Origin: Asterias rubens
Lineage: Eukaryota > Echinodermata > Asteroidea > Forcipulatida > Asteriidae
Length of the DNA: 64,000 nucleotides
Assembly (NCBI RefSeq): GCF_902459465.1
Contig: NC_047080.1
Span: 7,654,144-7,718,143 of the forward strand
Direction of reading: 5' to 3'
In this document: piece by piece, positions 33,001 to 44,900 of the stretch
Layout of the letters: each line of letters opens with the position of its first letter
How positions within the stretch are numbered: the first letter of the stretch is position 1
Program-made: the position numbers and the translations under genes
The notes under the pieces: model-generated
Databases searched by the model: none
What the model was told of the DNA's origin: nothing
What the model saw: the letters and a program-made list of their open reading frames with translations, nothing else

Positions 33001-36000
33001 TTAGGCACACCAGTAACAGGGGATGTTTCCAGTGCAGCCTCTTTGTCAGACTCGGACAGTTGGGCTTCTTTTCCATTGTCACAGATGTCACCCCCACCCA
33101 TGAAAAGACAGAAGAGACTTTTGTTTGTAAGTAAGACGTTTGTTTTTAAACTTAATTATCTTTAATTTTTATGCAGATAGAGCTTCTGTTTTTTCATTGT
33201 GTGTAGCTCAATGGTTGTTTGCTGATTTTGTTTTTAATAGTTTTACAGCAGCTTTGCTAAAAGATGATTGAGCTTCATGAAGTCGCACAAGAAAAGTGAA
33301 GACAAGAAAGGGTTCCCAATTATTGAATAATCACCCTACATCTATGCCGTTGTGTTGGAATTATAAGTATACCAATGGTAGACTTGAACATTGATATTTG
33401 CATATTTTGTGTATCCCTTCCTTACCCATAATGTATAAAGAGACATATTACCATCTTTACCACACACAGTTTCCTTAGGACAATGCACAACTTGTATGGG
33501 TAAACCCCCCGACATTCTCAGTTTTAAAAAGGTGACCGAATTCCATTGGGAAAACAATAGGGGCCTTGGGAAAGGGACAATTTTGAAATGATATGTATGA
33601 AAGCAATTAAGATAAATTTGAAGGACTCCTCACCTTTTTCAGTGTGTACAACGGTTTACCTTGCATACCAATCTGTAAAAGACTATAGCAATTATATCCA
33701 ATCTTCATATATATCACTGTTCAACAGGATACCAAGAAGATTCTTAGTGAATCTCCAGAAGGAAAGAGTGTCACTCGGAGCATCGAGCAATCTGGATTCT
33801 TGACGAAAAAAGTCAGGCATCAACTAGTCAGGATATTAGTGAGCTACTTGATTTCCCATCATGGAAAAAAGTAAGTACATGTCTATAAGGCCATTCGAAT
33901 ATAAAGTTGGATTTTGTTAATGACAACATGGATATGGGAACCTTCACACCAATTTTGTGAAAAAGAGAAACATGTTCAAATGACAAGAATGATGTTCATG
34001 ATTGATACGTGCTCCAAAAAGGTTTTAAAATAAAAAGAAAAGAATATAAATTTATTTGAAAAGTTACAGTGTCATTTGAAAAGTGTTAGATTTACGTAAC
34101 CAAGAATGACAGAATGGCCTGGAAAGGGATGACAGAAATAACAAAATAAAGTTTTCAAATGCTGCTTAATCAAAATTCTCAACCCAGAGTGTTTTTGGGG
34201 CAGTCAAAACTTAAAAACTAATGAGGTTTAAAAGAAATTACATGTTCATGACAGTAAAATAAGTCTTGCATGAGCAAGGCCAGCCAATAAGTCATAAACA
34301 TGCTTGTTCCTGTTTGTTGAAATGTGCTTGCTGAAATTGTTGTTAATTCATATACCTTCTACAAATTGATGACAAAATGTTTGTCCTTACTATACAATTC
34401 CTGAAAACACAGACCAAAATATATGGCAGTGTACTAAGTACTTCATTTTGTTGGTACTATTCCGTTAAATCCTCTCCCATGTCACACTTTATGCTCATTA
34501 TTATAGAAATGGCTGTGTTTTAAGCAAGTATTTTCTTTGATGTTACAGCCCTGGTGCATTTGAAAAGAGTGCTCTGGCTGAGAGTGTGATTGCTGCATTC
34601 CCAAGCCTGAAAGACCCTCAAGGAATCACAGGATATGTAAGTATTAATGTTTGCCTTATTGAAGGGCAACCCATCCGAATCAGAGAGGCTTGTACAATTG
34701 AATGGCCCTAGTCATCACCACGACTATTAAAGCTTTTATCTGAAGATTGGAAATAGTATGCACACTTGGTTCACTTAGCTTATGAATATTCATATATTCT
34801 ACATTAAATTTCAATAATTATTAAAATTTTGTGTACATACTTTCATCTTGGAAGGTTATGAGACAATCAACTCCATATGAAGTATGGCAAATTGTGACTG
34901 TCCACCACAAATGGGCTTTAAAGTAGGTATAATAATATTGAGGTATGTCCAACAATAGAAAACACAAGATTTAGTCACAAGCGGTGACGTTTTATTTTCT
35001 GTCCACCAAGCAACACAAACACACAATGTACAATTTTAAAACTTATTTTCAGGAGTCTTAACTTGCCAAATAATCTAAAACCCAACTTTTTAGCCCATTC
35101 CTGGTGGATGGTCACAATTGTCAGTGCATGTGAAAAACAATTAGACCTGTCTGTGTAATTTACATATGCTTTGTCATTGTTTTACTAAAGGAAGCCTTTT
35201 ACACTAAAGGATCCAAAGGATGCCCTGCAGGTGGTTATCTTGAAGAACACTTGCGTTATGTGAGGAAAAATATGATAAGAAAGGAGGAAGTTGGAGAGCA
35301 TCAAGGAAGGAAGGAGGAAGTTGGAAAGCATCAAGGTAATTGACCTATTACCCCCCCCCCCCAAAAAAAAAACAAAAAACAAAAAAACCCATCGACGACA
35401 ACAACAAAAACTCAAAAACTAATATAAAAAAATATAACAAAATAACAAAATCCCCAATGCCCCATAAACAAACAAAAACTATGCCACATAAATAGAAAAC
35501 AAAATTAATTAGAAGGCCCCATGCCCGTGTTACACCACAGATACTAAAGGATTCTTTATCACAGGTCTTGTTTGCATTGCTTGCTTGGAATGTGTAACAA
35601 CAGCACTCAAGGAAGTTTGTGTTTTAGGGGCTGGACAAAAAAAGGAAAGTGGTATTTCTGATGCACAAGTATCATTGTCATGTCATATAAATAGAGTGTG
35701 CTCATAGTTTTCAACTTCACGAGTTGCCTCAGGAGTACCCAACCAACTTGGTTCAGGACATGGAAGCAAGGACAAAATTTAATGAATCGCTATAACAAAG
35801 GGACTGAATGGATATTATTTAATATAATTTATCTGGAGGTTATAATAATATTGATGTGTTTGTACTTTTTAACAGTTAATGCAAGTGCAGCAACTCCTGA
35901 TGAACCCGATGAGAAGCAAGAGACAGCCGAAGATGTACTTGCAAAGGTTCAGTGGCTAAAGGACAACTGTGCACCTACTACCAAAGTCAAAGAGTACATG

Positions 36001-37355
36001 TCATTGACATCAAAGCACAGGGCAGAATGGGTGAAAGATAGGGAAGAACTGTTGCAGAAATCTTGGAGGAGTTCCCCAGGCTGCTTGGTATTGGGATGGT
36101 AGGTTACTACAAAGTCAAATCATTTCAAACTGTGGTAGTCAATATTCTTCTTTTCTCGAGCTCTTTATTTGTCAAAGCAGTGAGAATAATATTGTCTGCA
36201 TTACATTTATGGGGTGTGAGAAACTTGGTTAATGATTATTTAGGAGGCTACCATAACAGTCTTGAAACCATCCTGGTAGTGCTGTAGCTATCACTCAGAA
36301 GTCCTGGTTAATTCTAATTGTCTTTGCTTCGCACTAGTTAAGTTTTATACATCATTTTCATAACTCTTTTGTGTACTCATAATGCTTTACATACCCTTAA
36401 AACCACAGTCAGTCCTAGCTAATGCTGACTTTGATTTTCTTTGTTTCTGAAGAGTTTTGCAATATTGGTCAGCATGTAATTTAGCTTTGGGGAAGTCAAT
36501 GTAGTGCTCCACAACCAACAAGAATGTTTCATTTAATCACTTTTACTTAAGATTGAGCAAGACTTCCAGCTGATGTACCCAAAAGTTGCTGACAGACTGA
36601 CTGACAAATGGGGCGGCTTGTCGGACTCACTGATAGATTATGCCACACAGATGTTTCCTCTTTGGAAGGATGTGTTAGGTCTTGATGCCAGTACTGATGT
36701 AAAGAAACTGACAGAAGGTATTTTTCACATTTTGAGAATGTCGGGTTGTCCGATCATTGCTTAATTCATTGGAAGAGTTGGTAAATTTTCAGAATATAAT
36801 TTTGAGTGTTCTCAAGACAACCATCCTCCAGATTAATTTGAAGTGGCTGAGGATTTCCAATTAAATGCTGCATTGACGTAATTCCCTTACGTAAATATGA
36901 TTTCCTTCATTACGGTGATAACTTGGGTAAGACACACAGAATGTAGGCCTTTATCATGCTGAATTCATTTTGGCCATGCGCCATAGTATCCAATAAAAGT
37001 AATGATTGCCCATATTTATTTACATATAAAAAGGAACCAAACTATTTGTCCTTTCAGCCTCGGTTTGGTTACATGACTTCAATGGGAGAAATACAAGATG
37101 GCCTCACAATGATAAAGGTCTATTGAAGTTGATCCTAATATGGCAAAGTTAAGGCGGTTGATGATTACTGTTTTGGACCATTATCCTAGTGTTGATATAA
37201 CTTGCTCAAATTTCCATACTCTCTTTTTAACAGATGAGAAGATCAACCTGTCATTCTTTGTCATTCCAATGATATTTGATGGCTGCGACAAAAAGAAAAC
37301 TGGTGGCAGATTTGGGCCAAAGGAAACAATGAAAGCCTTTATTGATGTACAACTG
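30050..37355 (+). CDS. SAMD3-like protein gene, exons 2-9 (right palindrome arm)
   Basis: Exons: 30050-30159 (SAM domain, KVGLRVKFLAKWKKQ, donor CAA|GTGAGT), 32869-33126 (linker FGPRVTAIPIQLPRDM...), 33728-33870, 34549-34636, 35191-35335, 35876-36098, 36552-36717 and 37234-37355. SAM exon and linker join in phase 0, skipping the whole 2.7-kb stretch that holds the transposase ORF. A one-base loss near 36044 shifts exon 7 here; the left arm is correct at that point. The last exon is lost in the N gap. No catalytic motif is visible; the SAM domain suggests protein-protein or RNA/DNA contacts. It is the same locus as 19591-27781, seen in mirror. Confidence 0.75.
30198..32652 (+). CDS. C2H2-finger CACTA/CMC-like DDE transposase (near-intact)
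   Basis: The 750-residue frame starts MLCYKCLSEVHGGIKGLFNH. Two C2H2 fingers (C3/C6/H20/H25 and C37/C42/H55/H60) are followed by an acidic linker and the transposase core: CDDYETGNPLGSKKG (about 291-305), FQVIGDN (D386), CRFC (406-409), VMHDLLEG (D472) and MRKEGKH (E637). The acidic residues with CxxC between the first two and a His before the second fit the CMC (CACTA/Mirage/Chapaev) DDE pattern. A two-base loss near 32440 ends the frame early; the mirror copy stays open to TPFNLV at the position of 32652. The whole ORF lies in one intron of the SAMD3-like gene. An upstream stop (after KKQVSCLPF) separates it from the SAM exon. Terminal inverted repeats were not found by eye. Confidence 0.82.
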
Positions 37356-37622
37356 GTGAGTATTGTCTTGCAAAATGATATTAAAACAAGTATCTCGCAT
37401 TCCTTTGGCGGATCTAGGGGGAAGGGACTATGTGGCTTTAGGGCTCCCCCCAAAAAAATAAAGTAAAGAAAAAAAATAAGAAAAAATGTTGAAAAACAAA
37501 ACTGCCCTTTAGGGATCACACCTCAGTTAAAGTACCCCCTTATGGTGTATCCAGGCACTGCCTCTTCCCAGGTTTATCGTTACTTGGATGTGATCCCTGG
37601 CCATAGGGCAGTGTTTGGTTTT

Positions 37623-37722
37623 NNNNNNNNNNNNNNNNNNNNNNNNNNNNNNNNNNNNNNNNNNNNNNNNNNNNNNNNNNNNNNNNNNNNNNNNNNNNNN
37701 NNNNNNNNNNNNNNNNNNNNNN
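37623..37722. other. assembly gap (100 N)
   Basis: A run of 100 N separates the right palindrome arm from the fatty-acid transport gene. A round 100 suggests a scaffold gap of unknown true length. The missing 3' exons of the SLC27A-like gene and the last exon of the right-arm SAMD3-like copy would fall here. Confidence 0.99.
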
Positions 37723-37762
37723 TGGGCCCTGGTGGGCACAGACTTAAGTTATTTCACTGTAC

Positions 37763-40700
37763 CTGGTACTTCAACACCATACACCACTGCATCGTTCAGC
37801 TGGATGTGTTTCTGAATGATACCCTCGACTTCCGACGTCGAGACATTCTCGCCACGCCAACGGAAAGTATCCCCAGAACGGTCCTTAAAGAACAAATATC
37901 CGTCTTCATCCATCTGCAAGATGTCACCTGGAGAAACAATAAGTGAATTGGTTTGAAACGTTTAGAATTAACTGCTACTGTACATCATCTGATTCACTGT
38001 CTCTTTGTTGAGTTTTTCCCAAGAATTAAAAAGTGCACTTCATACAATTATCTCAGCACACTGTACACTTGTTAGAGGCCGTACCGGTAAACAGTAATAT
38101 TCATGTTAAAGGCACTGGACACCTTTGGTAATTGTCAAAGACCAGTCTTCTCACTTGGTGTATCTCAACATACCCATAAAATAACAAACCTGTGAAAATT
38201 TGAACTCAATTGGTCGTCGAAGTTGCGATAGAATAATGGAAGAAAAAACACCCTTGTCGCACTAAGTTGTGTGCTGTCAGATGCTTGGTTTCGTGATTTC
38301 AGCTTGAGGTCTCTAATTCAATTCAAATATTTTAGTCAGAAATTACTTCTTTCTCAAAAACTACGTTACTTCAGAGAGATCCATTTCTCACACTGTTTTA
38401 TACTATCAACAGCTCTCCAATGCTCGTTCCCAAGTTTTTATGCTAACAATTATTTTGAGTAATTACCAATAGTGCCCAATACCTTTAAAAACGTAAGCAC
38501 AGGTAAACCCTGCTAGTGATGAGCTAAAGAATTTGTTATTCACCTGAGAGGAAAGCCTGGTCTCCTTTTCTGGAGACGTCGTAAGCGATCTTCTTGCTTG
38601 TTGCTTGTCTGTTGACGTAGCCATCGAAGCCAGCAATAGGATCTCCTGCCTTGATCTTGCCGATCAAATGGCCGGTTTCACCTGTTAAAAATAACAATAA
38701 TACATGTAGTATTAATAATAATACCAATATTATTCATATTGTCGGCGAGTGTAGTAGGATAGCAAAGACGGAGTACAAAGGCAAGTTGGCCAAGGTGATT
38801 CACTGGGATCTGTGTAAGAAATGCGGTGTCCAAGTGACTTCAAAATGGTACGAACATGTTCTGGAGAAAGTTGCAGAGACCGACCAGGTCAAGATTCTCT
38901 GGGACTTTAACATTCAGATGTTGTAGTCTTAGATAAGGCAAAACAGATGTGTCATCTCATTGACATAGCTGTGCCGGGAGATGTAAAGGCCCGGTCCCAC
39001 TGCTGCGATAACGAGAACGATAACGATAACGACGCCAAGAGAACGCATTCTATTGGTTGAATGAGCGTGTGCGTATTCTGCGTGGAACAATTCAAACCAA
39101 TAGAGCGCGTTCTCTTTGCGTCGTGATCGTTATCGTTCTCGTTATCGCTGCAGTGGGACCGGCCCTTAAGGGTAGTTTCAGAGGAGATGGAAAAGATCCA
39201 TAAAGTCCAAGACCTGGCATGTGAACTTCAACATATTTGACAGGTAAATGTCAAAGTAGTCCCTGTAGTGGTTGAAGCGCTTGACACCATTATGACAGCA
39301 CTGAGGAAAACATCTGAGAGGGAAAGGCCATATTGGCAAAGAGCAATCAATGAATAAATCAAAAGTCATTTATAGAGCGCCAAATTCAAAAGTTTGCTCC
39401 AAGGCGCTGGGGCACAGTTGAATAGTTAGTAAAGACAGGTTCATACTTCCTGCAAATGCGAAGCCAATTTGGCTGTTTTCGCAGCGAATGTTACGCAGGA
39501 GTTGAGCACATTTCAACTGCTGCAAATTATTGACTTGGCTTATTAGCCTGCTGGATTGGAAAGTCTTGAAGTCTATGGGAAACTTTTACAGGGGCACAAA
39601 GGCCAAGACCAGGGGCAACAGAGGCCAGGGCCTATGTGTAACTCCAGGCTTGAGTTACATCAGCTTGGATGACAGACCTACCTGGTTTACACTTGATGCA
39701 AAGTCCATCGGCTCCACGGATTAAATCACCAGTGCCTTCATCCACTTTGAGTAGAACGATCGGCAGAGCGGATGGGACCAGCAGAGAGATGAACCCGACA
39801 GCTCCAACCTTGCCGTCTATATTCACGATGTTACTGTTGCCTTCCGTTGCTCCATAGAACTCAGCTACCTGTGTGTAATTATTAGTTATTATTAATATGA
39901 AGAATCAAAGTGTCGTGGGCGAGCGGTTAGGAGCACCGAATTCAAACTCTGGTGTTTTTGATCAGCAGAGTGTTGGTTCGAGTCCAGTCGTGACACTTGT
40001 GTCATTAGGCATGACAGTAACAGTTGCTTCATCCTTCGGATGGGACGTAAAGCTGTTGGTCCTGTGTGTTGTGTAACATCAACCACAAAAAAACAGCGAC
40101 AGCCACTTATTGTAAAGAGAAGGGGTTCTCCCCGGTGTTCTTGGTTTGATTGGCAGCATAATGCGCCACAGAGCTTGGTAAACCATCCCATGGTGCTATG
40201 TAAAAAGGAGTAGGTCTCATACTTAACATGTAGTCCCACATATCTTGCAGGAAAATACTGAATGTTCAAGCGTCTTGAGCATCACTGAGGGACAGATTTG
40301 AGCGCTATACAAGAAGCCACAACTATTATCTTTAATTCTCCCATACTGACTGACCTCTTTGATGTTGTAGCGAGACTGGAACTCCTCCCAGATCTGGGGT
40401 CTGAATCCGTTACCGATAGCCATTCTGACTTTATGTTGAGTATCCACTGGCTTAGCTGGTTGAGCGAGGACATAACGGCATATCTCACCGATATATTGCA
40501 CAATCTACATGGGGAAATAAGAGAGACTAAACGTAAACTAGCCGACAGTCAAAAAAGCTGCATTGATAGAAATTTTAATGGATCATACATTGATACAAAA
40601 GGAAGAAACTTTTCAGAATGTACATTTCATAGATCAGTGCCCTTGATAACGCAGTCAAAAGAAATTAAGCAAATAGAAACAGTGTTCCTAGTGATGCACA

Positions 40701-41827
40701 ATCTCCTTTTTGTTCTTTCAAAAGAACCCCTTCTCTTTGCAATAAGTGTGTACTAGGGTCTTTTACTTAAGTTGATAGTTTTTATATTAACAAACGAGAC
40801 CAAGAGCTTCCAAAGGACGAAGCCACAGGGTTAAGTGTCTTGCTTAAGGATACAAGTGTCACAACTGGGACTCGAACCCACACTCTGCTGATCAGGTACG
40901 GCAGAGCTCGAGTTTGATGCTCTTTTCCGCTCGGCCACGACACTTCCTAAGAGTAGCTTAGCTACTTTTTGTGCTTAAGCAGCTCTATGAACTTGGGCCC
41001 AGGCTGGTGCCAATAGCCATAAATGTAGAATTAATGTTACATAAAGAGTCAAGAAACTAGACATAAATGACCTTACCGTTGCTTCGTACTTGATACAGTC
41101 ATCCCAAAATCTGCTAGCGGAGAACTTCTTCCTGATGGCCATGGTGGATCCGTTGAGGATGACCTGAGCCATCCCAACGATCCCCCCGGCGGAATGGTAC
41201 AGTGGAAGCGTGTTGTAAATCACGTCGTCGAATCTACAGTGGAAGCCATATCGGATACCGTATCCCATGTACATGAACCTAATACAATACAAAAGAAAAC
41301 CAGGGAAAAGTCAAAGTTAGTCAAATTCTTTTAACAATTGAACAACAATAAAAGCAGCAACAGCAGCAGCAACAACAACAACAGCAGCAGCAGTAACAGC
41401 GGTGACAGCAACAACATCATCAACATGAACAACAACAGCAACAGCAAAAGCAGCAACAGCAAAAGCAACAACAGCAGCAGCAGCAACAGCAGCAACATCT
41501 ACAGCAGCAGCAGCAGCAGCAATAGCGGCGACGGCAACAACAACATCAACAACATTAACAACATCCAGGGCTGTATGCTTCATTTTTGGAAGGGCAAGGG
41601 CACCAAGGCATTTTCTTCTTGGTAAAGGGCACCCTATGATGAAATTGCAAATTTGTACTGTAACATTTCAAGGGCACCAAGGCAATGACCGGGGGACACG
41701 GAGGCAATCGCCTTCGTTGCCCCCGTGAAGTATCAGGCCTGAACATCATCAACAACAACAACAGCAGCAGCAGCAAAAGCAGCAACAGCAAAAGCAGCAA
41801 CAGCAAAGCCAACAACAGCAAAACCAA

Positions 41828-41865
<38 letters not shown>

Positions 41866-41965
41866 GTAGCAACAGCAGCGTTGGCAACGACAACATCAAC
41901 ATCATCAACAACCGGGCAACAGCAAAAGCAGCAACAGCAAAAGCAACAGCAGCAGCAGCAACAGC

Positions 41966-41998
<33 letters not shown>

Positions 41999-44900
41999 TT
42001 GGCAACGACAACATAAAACAACATCATCAACAACAGGAGCAACAGCAAAAGCAGCAACAGCAGCAGCAGCAACAACAACAACAGCAGCAACATCTACATC
42101 AACAGCAGCAGCAGCAACAACGGCGTCGTTGAAACAGGATACACCTTACCTGATTTGAGTGATGATTGCTGCTTTAGGTAGGCCTGTTGTTCCAGAAGTG
42201 TAGATATAGAAAAGCTTATCTGTAAAAAATAAGAAGCCAATATTATTCCCCTTTTAACAATGACACTGTTGCATCTTGACGCTCTCATTAATAATGTCAA
42301 CCTGTTTATACAGTGTTGGATCCTTCCTTTTCATTTTGGCTGTCGTGGCATAGCGGAAAAGAGCACTGGATTTAATCTCTGGTGTTTGATCAGCAGAGTG
42401 TCGGTTCGAGTCCCAGTCATGACACTTGTGTCCTGAAGCAGGACACTTAACCACGATTGCTTCGTAAAGTTGGGGAGGTAGTGCCAGGCTTCTGATGGAT
42501 GATACCCAAGCCTACATTCATATGGACTGTAAAGGGAGTAACCCTGTTTCAGCCCAAGGAGTAGGTGGCAACAGCGATTGCAAAAAATAGTTGATTGTAG
42601 CCCACACCTTGAAGTGGCTTTCAGGCCTTGTGTGTCTGTCGACTTGCTTAAAAAATAACAATAATTCAACTTTTGCAACGTGGCTCCATTATAAAAAATT
42701 TAAAAACTTCATACCTGTAAACTTGCGGCCAAGTATGACAGGGGCAGGAAGAGTTGATGTTTTCTTTAATTCGGGGTCAAGGTTGACAGCAGCGAATCCA
42801 GCATCTTGGTATCCTCCCGTACTGTAGAACGCTACATCGCGACCTATCTTGGGCCTGATGTCTCTGATTGCTGCAACAGCAAATAAAAAGTAAATAACTT
42901 GACACATTGCAATTTGCTAATAACTTAAAATTCTAATTTTACCTTTTTCTGTTATTTAAGAAAGCAATATAGATTTAACAACCTCATTTTTCAATCAACA
43001 CTCCTTTTTTTAATTTTGGGTTTGAACAAAGACAAATTTACTTGAGCAGAATTTGAATCAACTGCTATCGGATTAACTTGGATCCAAAATCATTTGACTG
43101 ACAATGACTCGAGCAGGCCAGTTGAAACATTGAGACCAATTTAGAACTCACTATGTGGAAGTAAGGTTAATAATGAGAAGTCCAATTGATCCACTTAGAA
43201 AAAATAGTAATCCAAGCCAATTTCCTACCTTCCACCCTTGCAGGACAGTTCTTTTTAGAACTAAGATGTCTGAGAATTCTGAAAATCTACTTTGCGGCAG
43301 TAGATTGAATTGCAAGAAACACTCTCAAAAAAACATCATCTACACAGCAAATTTAATCAGCTTTCACCCCAAACCAAATTGATACCTGACCACGCAATGC
43401 CTAAAAAACACATACAAATAACGCGTGCTTTGTTTCATCCCCTCAGGAATTATAGTTGTGGTTTAACTTATTTGGGTTTTACTCGACTATTCATTCTTTC
43501 TGACTTGAAACAATGTTGTTTAAAGGCAGTGGACACTATTGGTAATTGTCTAGTCTTCACTAGTCTTCACAGTTGGTGTATCTCAACATATGCATAAAAT
43601 AACAAACCTGTGAAAATTTGAGCTCAATCGGTCATCGAACTTGCGAGATAATAATGAAAGAAAAATAACCCTTGCAACACAAAGTTGTGTGCGTTTAGAT
43701 GGTTGATTTCGAGACCTCAAGTTCTAAACTTGAGGTCTCAAAATCAAATTCGTGGAAAATTACTTCCTTCTCGAAAACTATGGCACTTCAGAGGGAGCCG
43801 TTTCTCACAATGTTTTATACCATCAACCTCTCCCCATTACTCGTCATCAAGAAAGGTTTTATACCAATAATTATTTTGAGTAATTACCAATAGTGTCCAC
43901 TGCCTTTTAGTCTCTTACCGTCTGTAAGCTCAGCTCCATAAATCACAGCCTTGGGTCCAGCAACATTGATACAATGCTCTAAACTTTCCGCACGCAGATT
44001 GAAGTTAATCAACGCTCCGATAACGCCTATCTTAGACAAGCCCAGCCAGTAACAGGCAAACTCTGGCCGACTCTCCATGAATATAGCGACCGTATCTCCC
44101 TTTTGTAGACCCTTCTCGAAGAAATAATTAGCGATGGCATTGGCGAAGTTGTTGACATCGTTGAAGGTCCAGCTCTGGTCTTCAAACCGAAAGGCAATTT
44201 TGTTTGGGTGTCGTTTAGCGCGGGCTTCAAATACATTATGGACCAGTTCTCGATTACGCTGACGTTTCATAAGAGTCAACCTAAGACGGACGAGTGCAAT
44301 TAGTCCTCTGTATAATATAATCAAAACAGAACGGAGAAATTCAGATGACTGTTCAACAATATATAAAAAAATTACCCTTTTGTATTAGACCAAGAACATC
44401 GCCTTCAAAATCGCCTACTGGGCCTCACCATATCTTTAAGATGCAACACCAGGCTTGAAATTGTACTCAAGGGGACTCAAGGTCTTTATTATTTTGTGCT
44501 AAAAAAAAATAATTTGTTGATACAAGTTCTGCTGGACCATCCATCACATCCCGAGTCTTCTAGTGGCGCCAGCCAGTTACTGGATCTTCTTTTGTATTGA
44601 CCCATTTCACCTGACGTCATCATCAGAAAAATCTTGAATGCGCCATACTGGTGGGCAATTTCACTGTGCATTTTCATATATAACTCTATGCATAGAGTAT
44701 GCTGTGCGTTATGCAGTGAAGTGCACGTTTTTAGGCGACGAGGCGTTAATACACGTAAGTCGTAAACCTAACTGCCCACCAACATGGAAAGCGTGGCATC
44801 AGTCGCCGCTGTGACGCAGGTGCAAGGGGTCAATAGGTGTTATTGTGAGTCTTCTTTTGGTGCCCGCCTGACCAAAGAATAAGATCGTATAGCGCCGCGT

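Larger units (their letters stand above)
20216..37622. repeat. 17.4-kb near-perfect palindrome (arms 20216-28867 and 28959-37622)
   Basis: The two arms are reverse complements over about 8.65 kb, introns included, around an unmatched loop of about 90 bp (28868-28958). Differences are mostly small indels and a few substitutions, clustered in places. The right arm ends exactly at the N gap (37623), while the left arm continues into the unique last exon of the gene. This is best read as a fold-back read or mis-assembly; a true inverted duplication is possible but less likely. Confidence 0.93.

Noticed and set aside
41317-42158. Poly-Q, poly-S, poly-L and poly-A/V proteins
   Set aside because: All six frames are open because of CAG/CAA triplets; the tract is inside an SLC27A intron.
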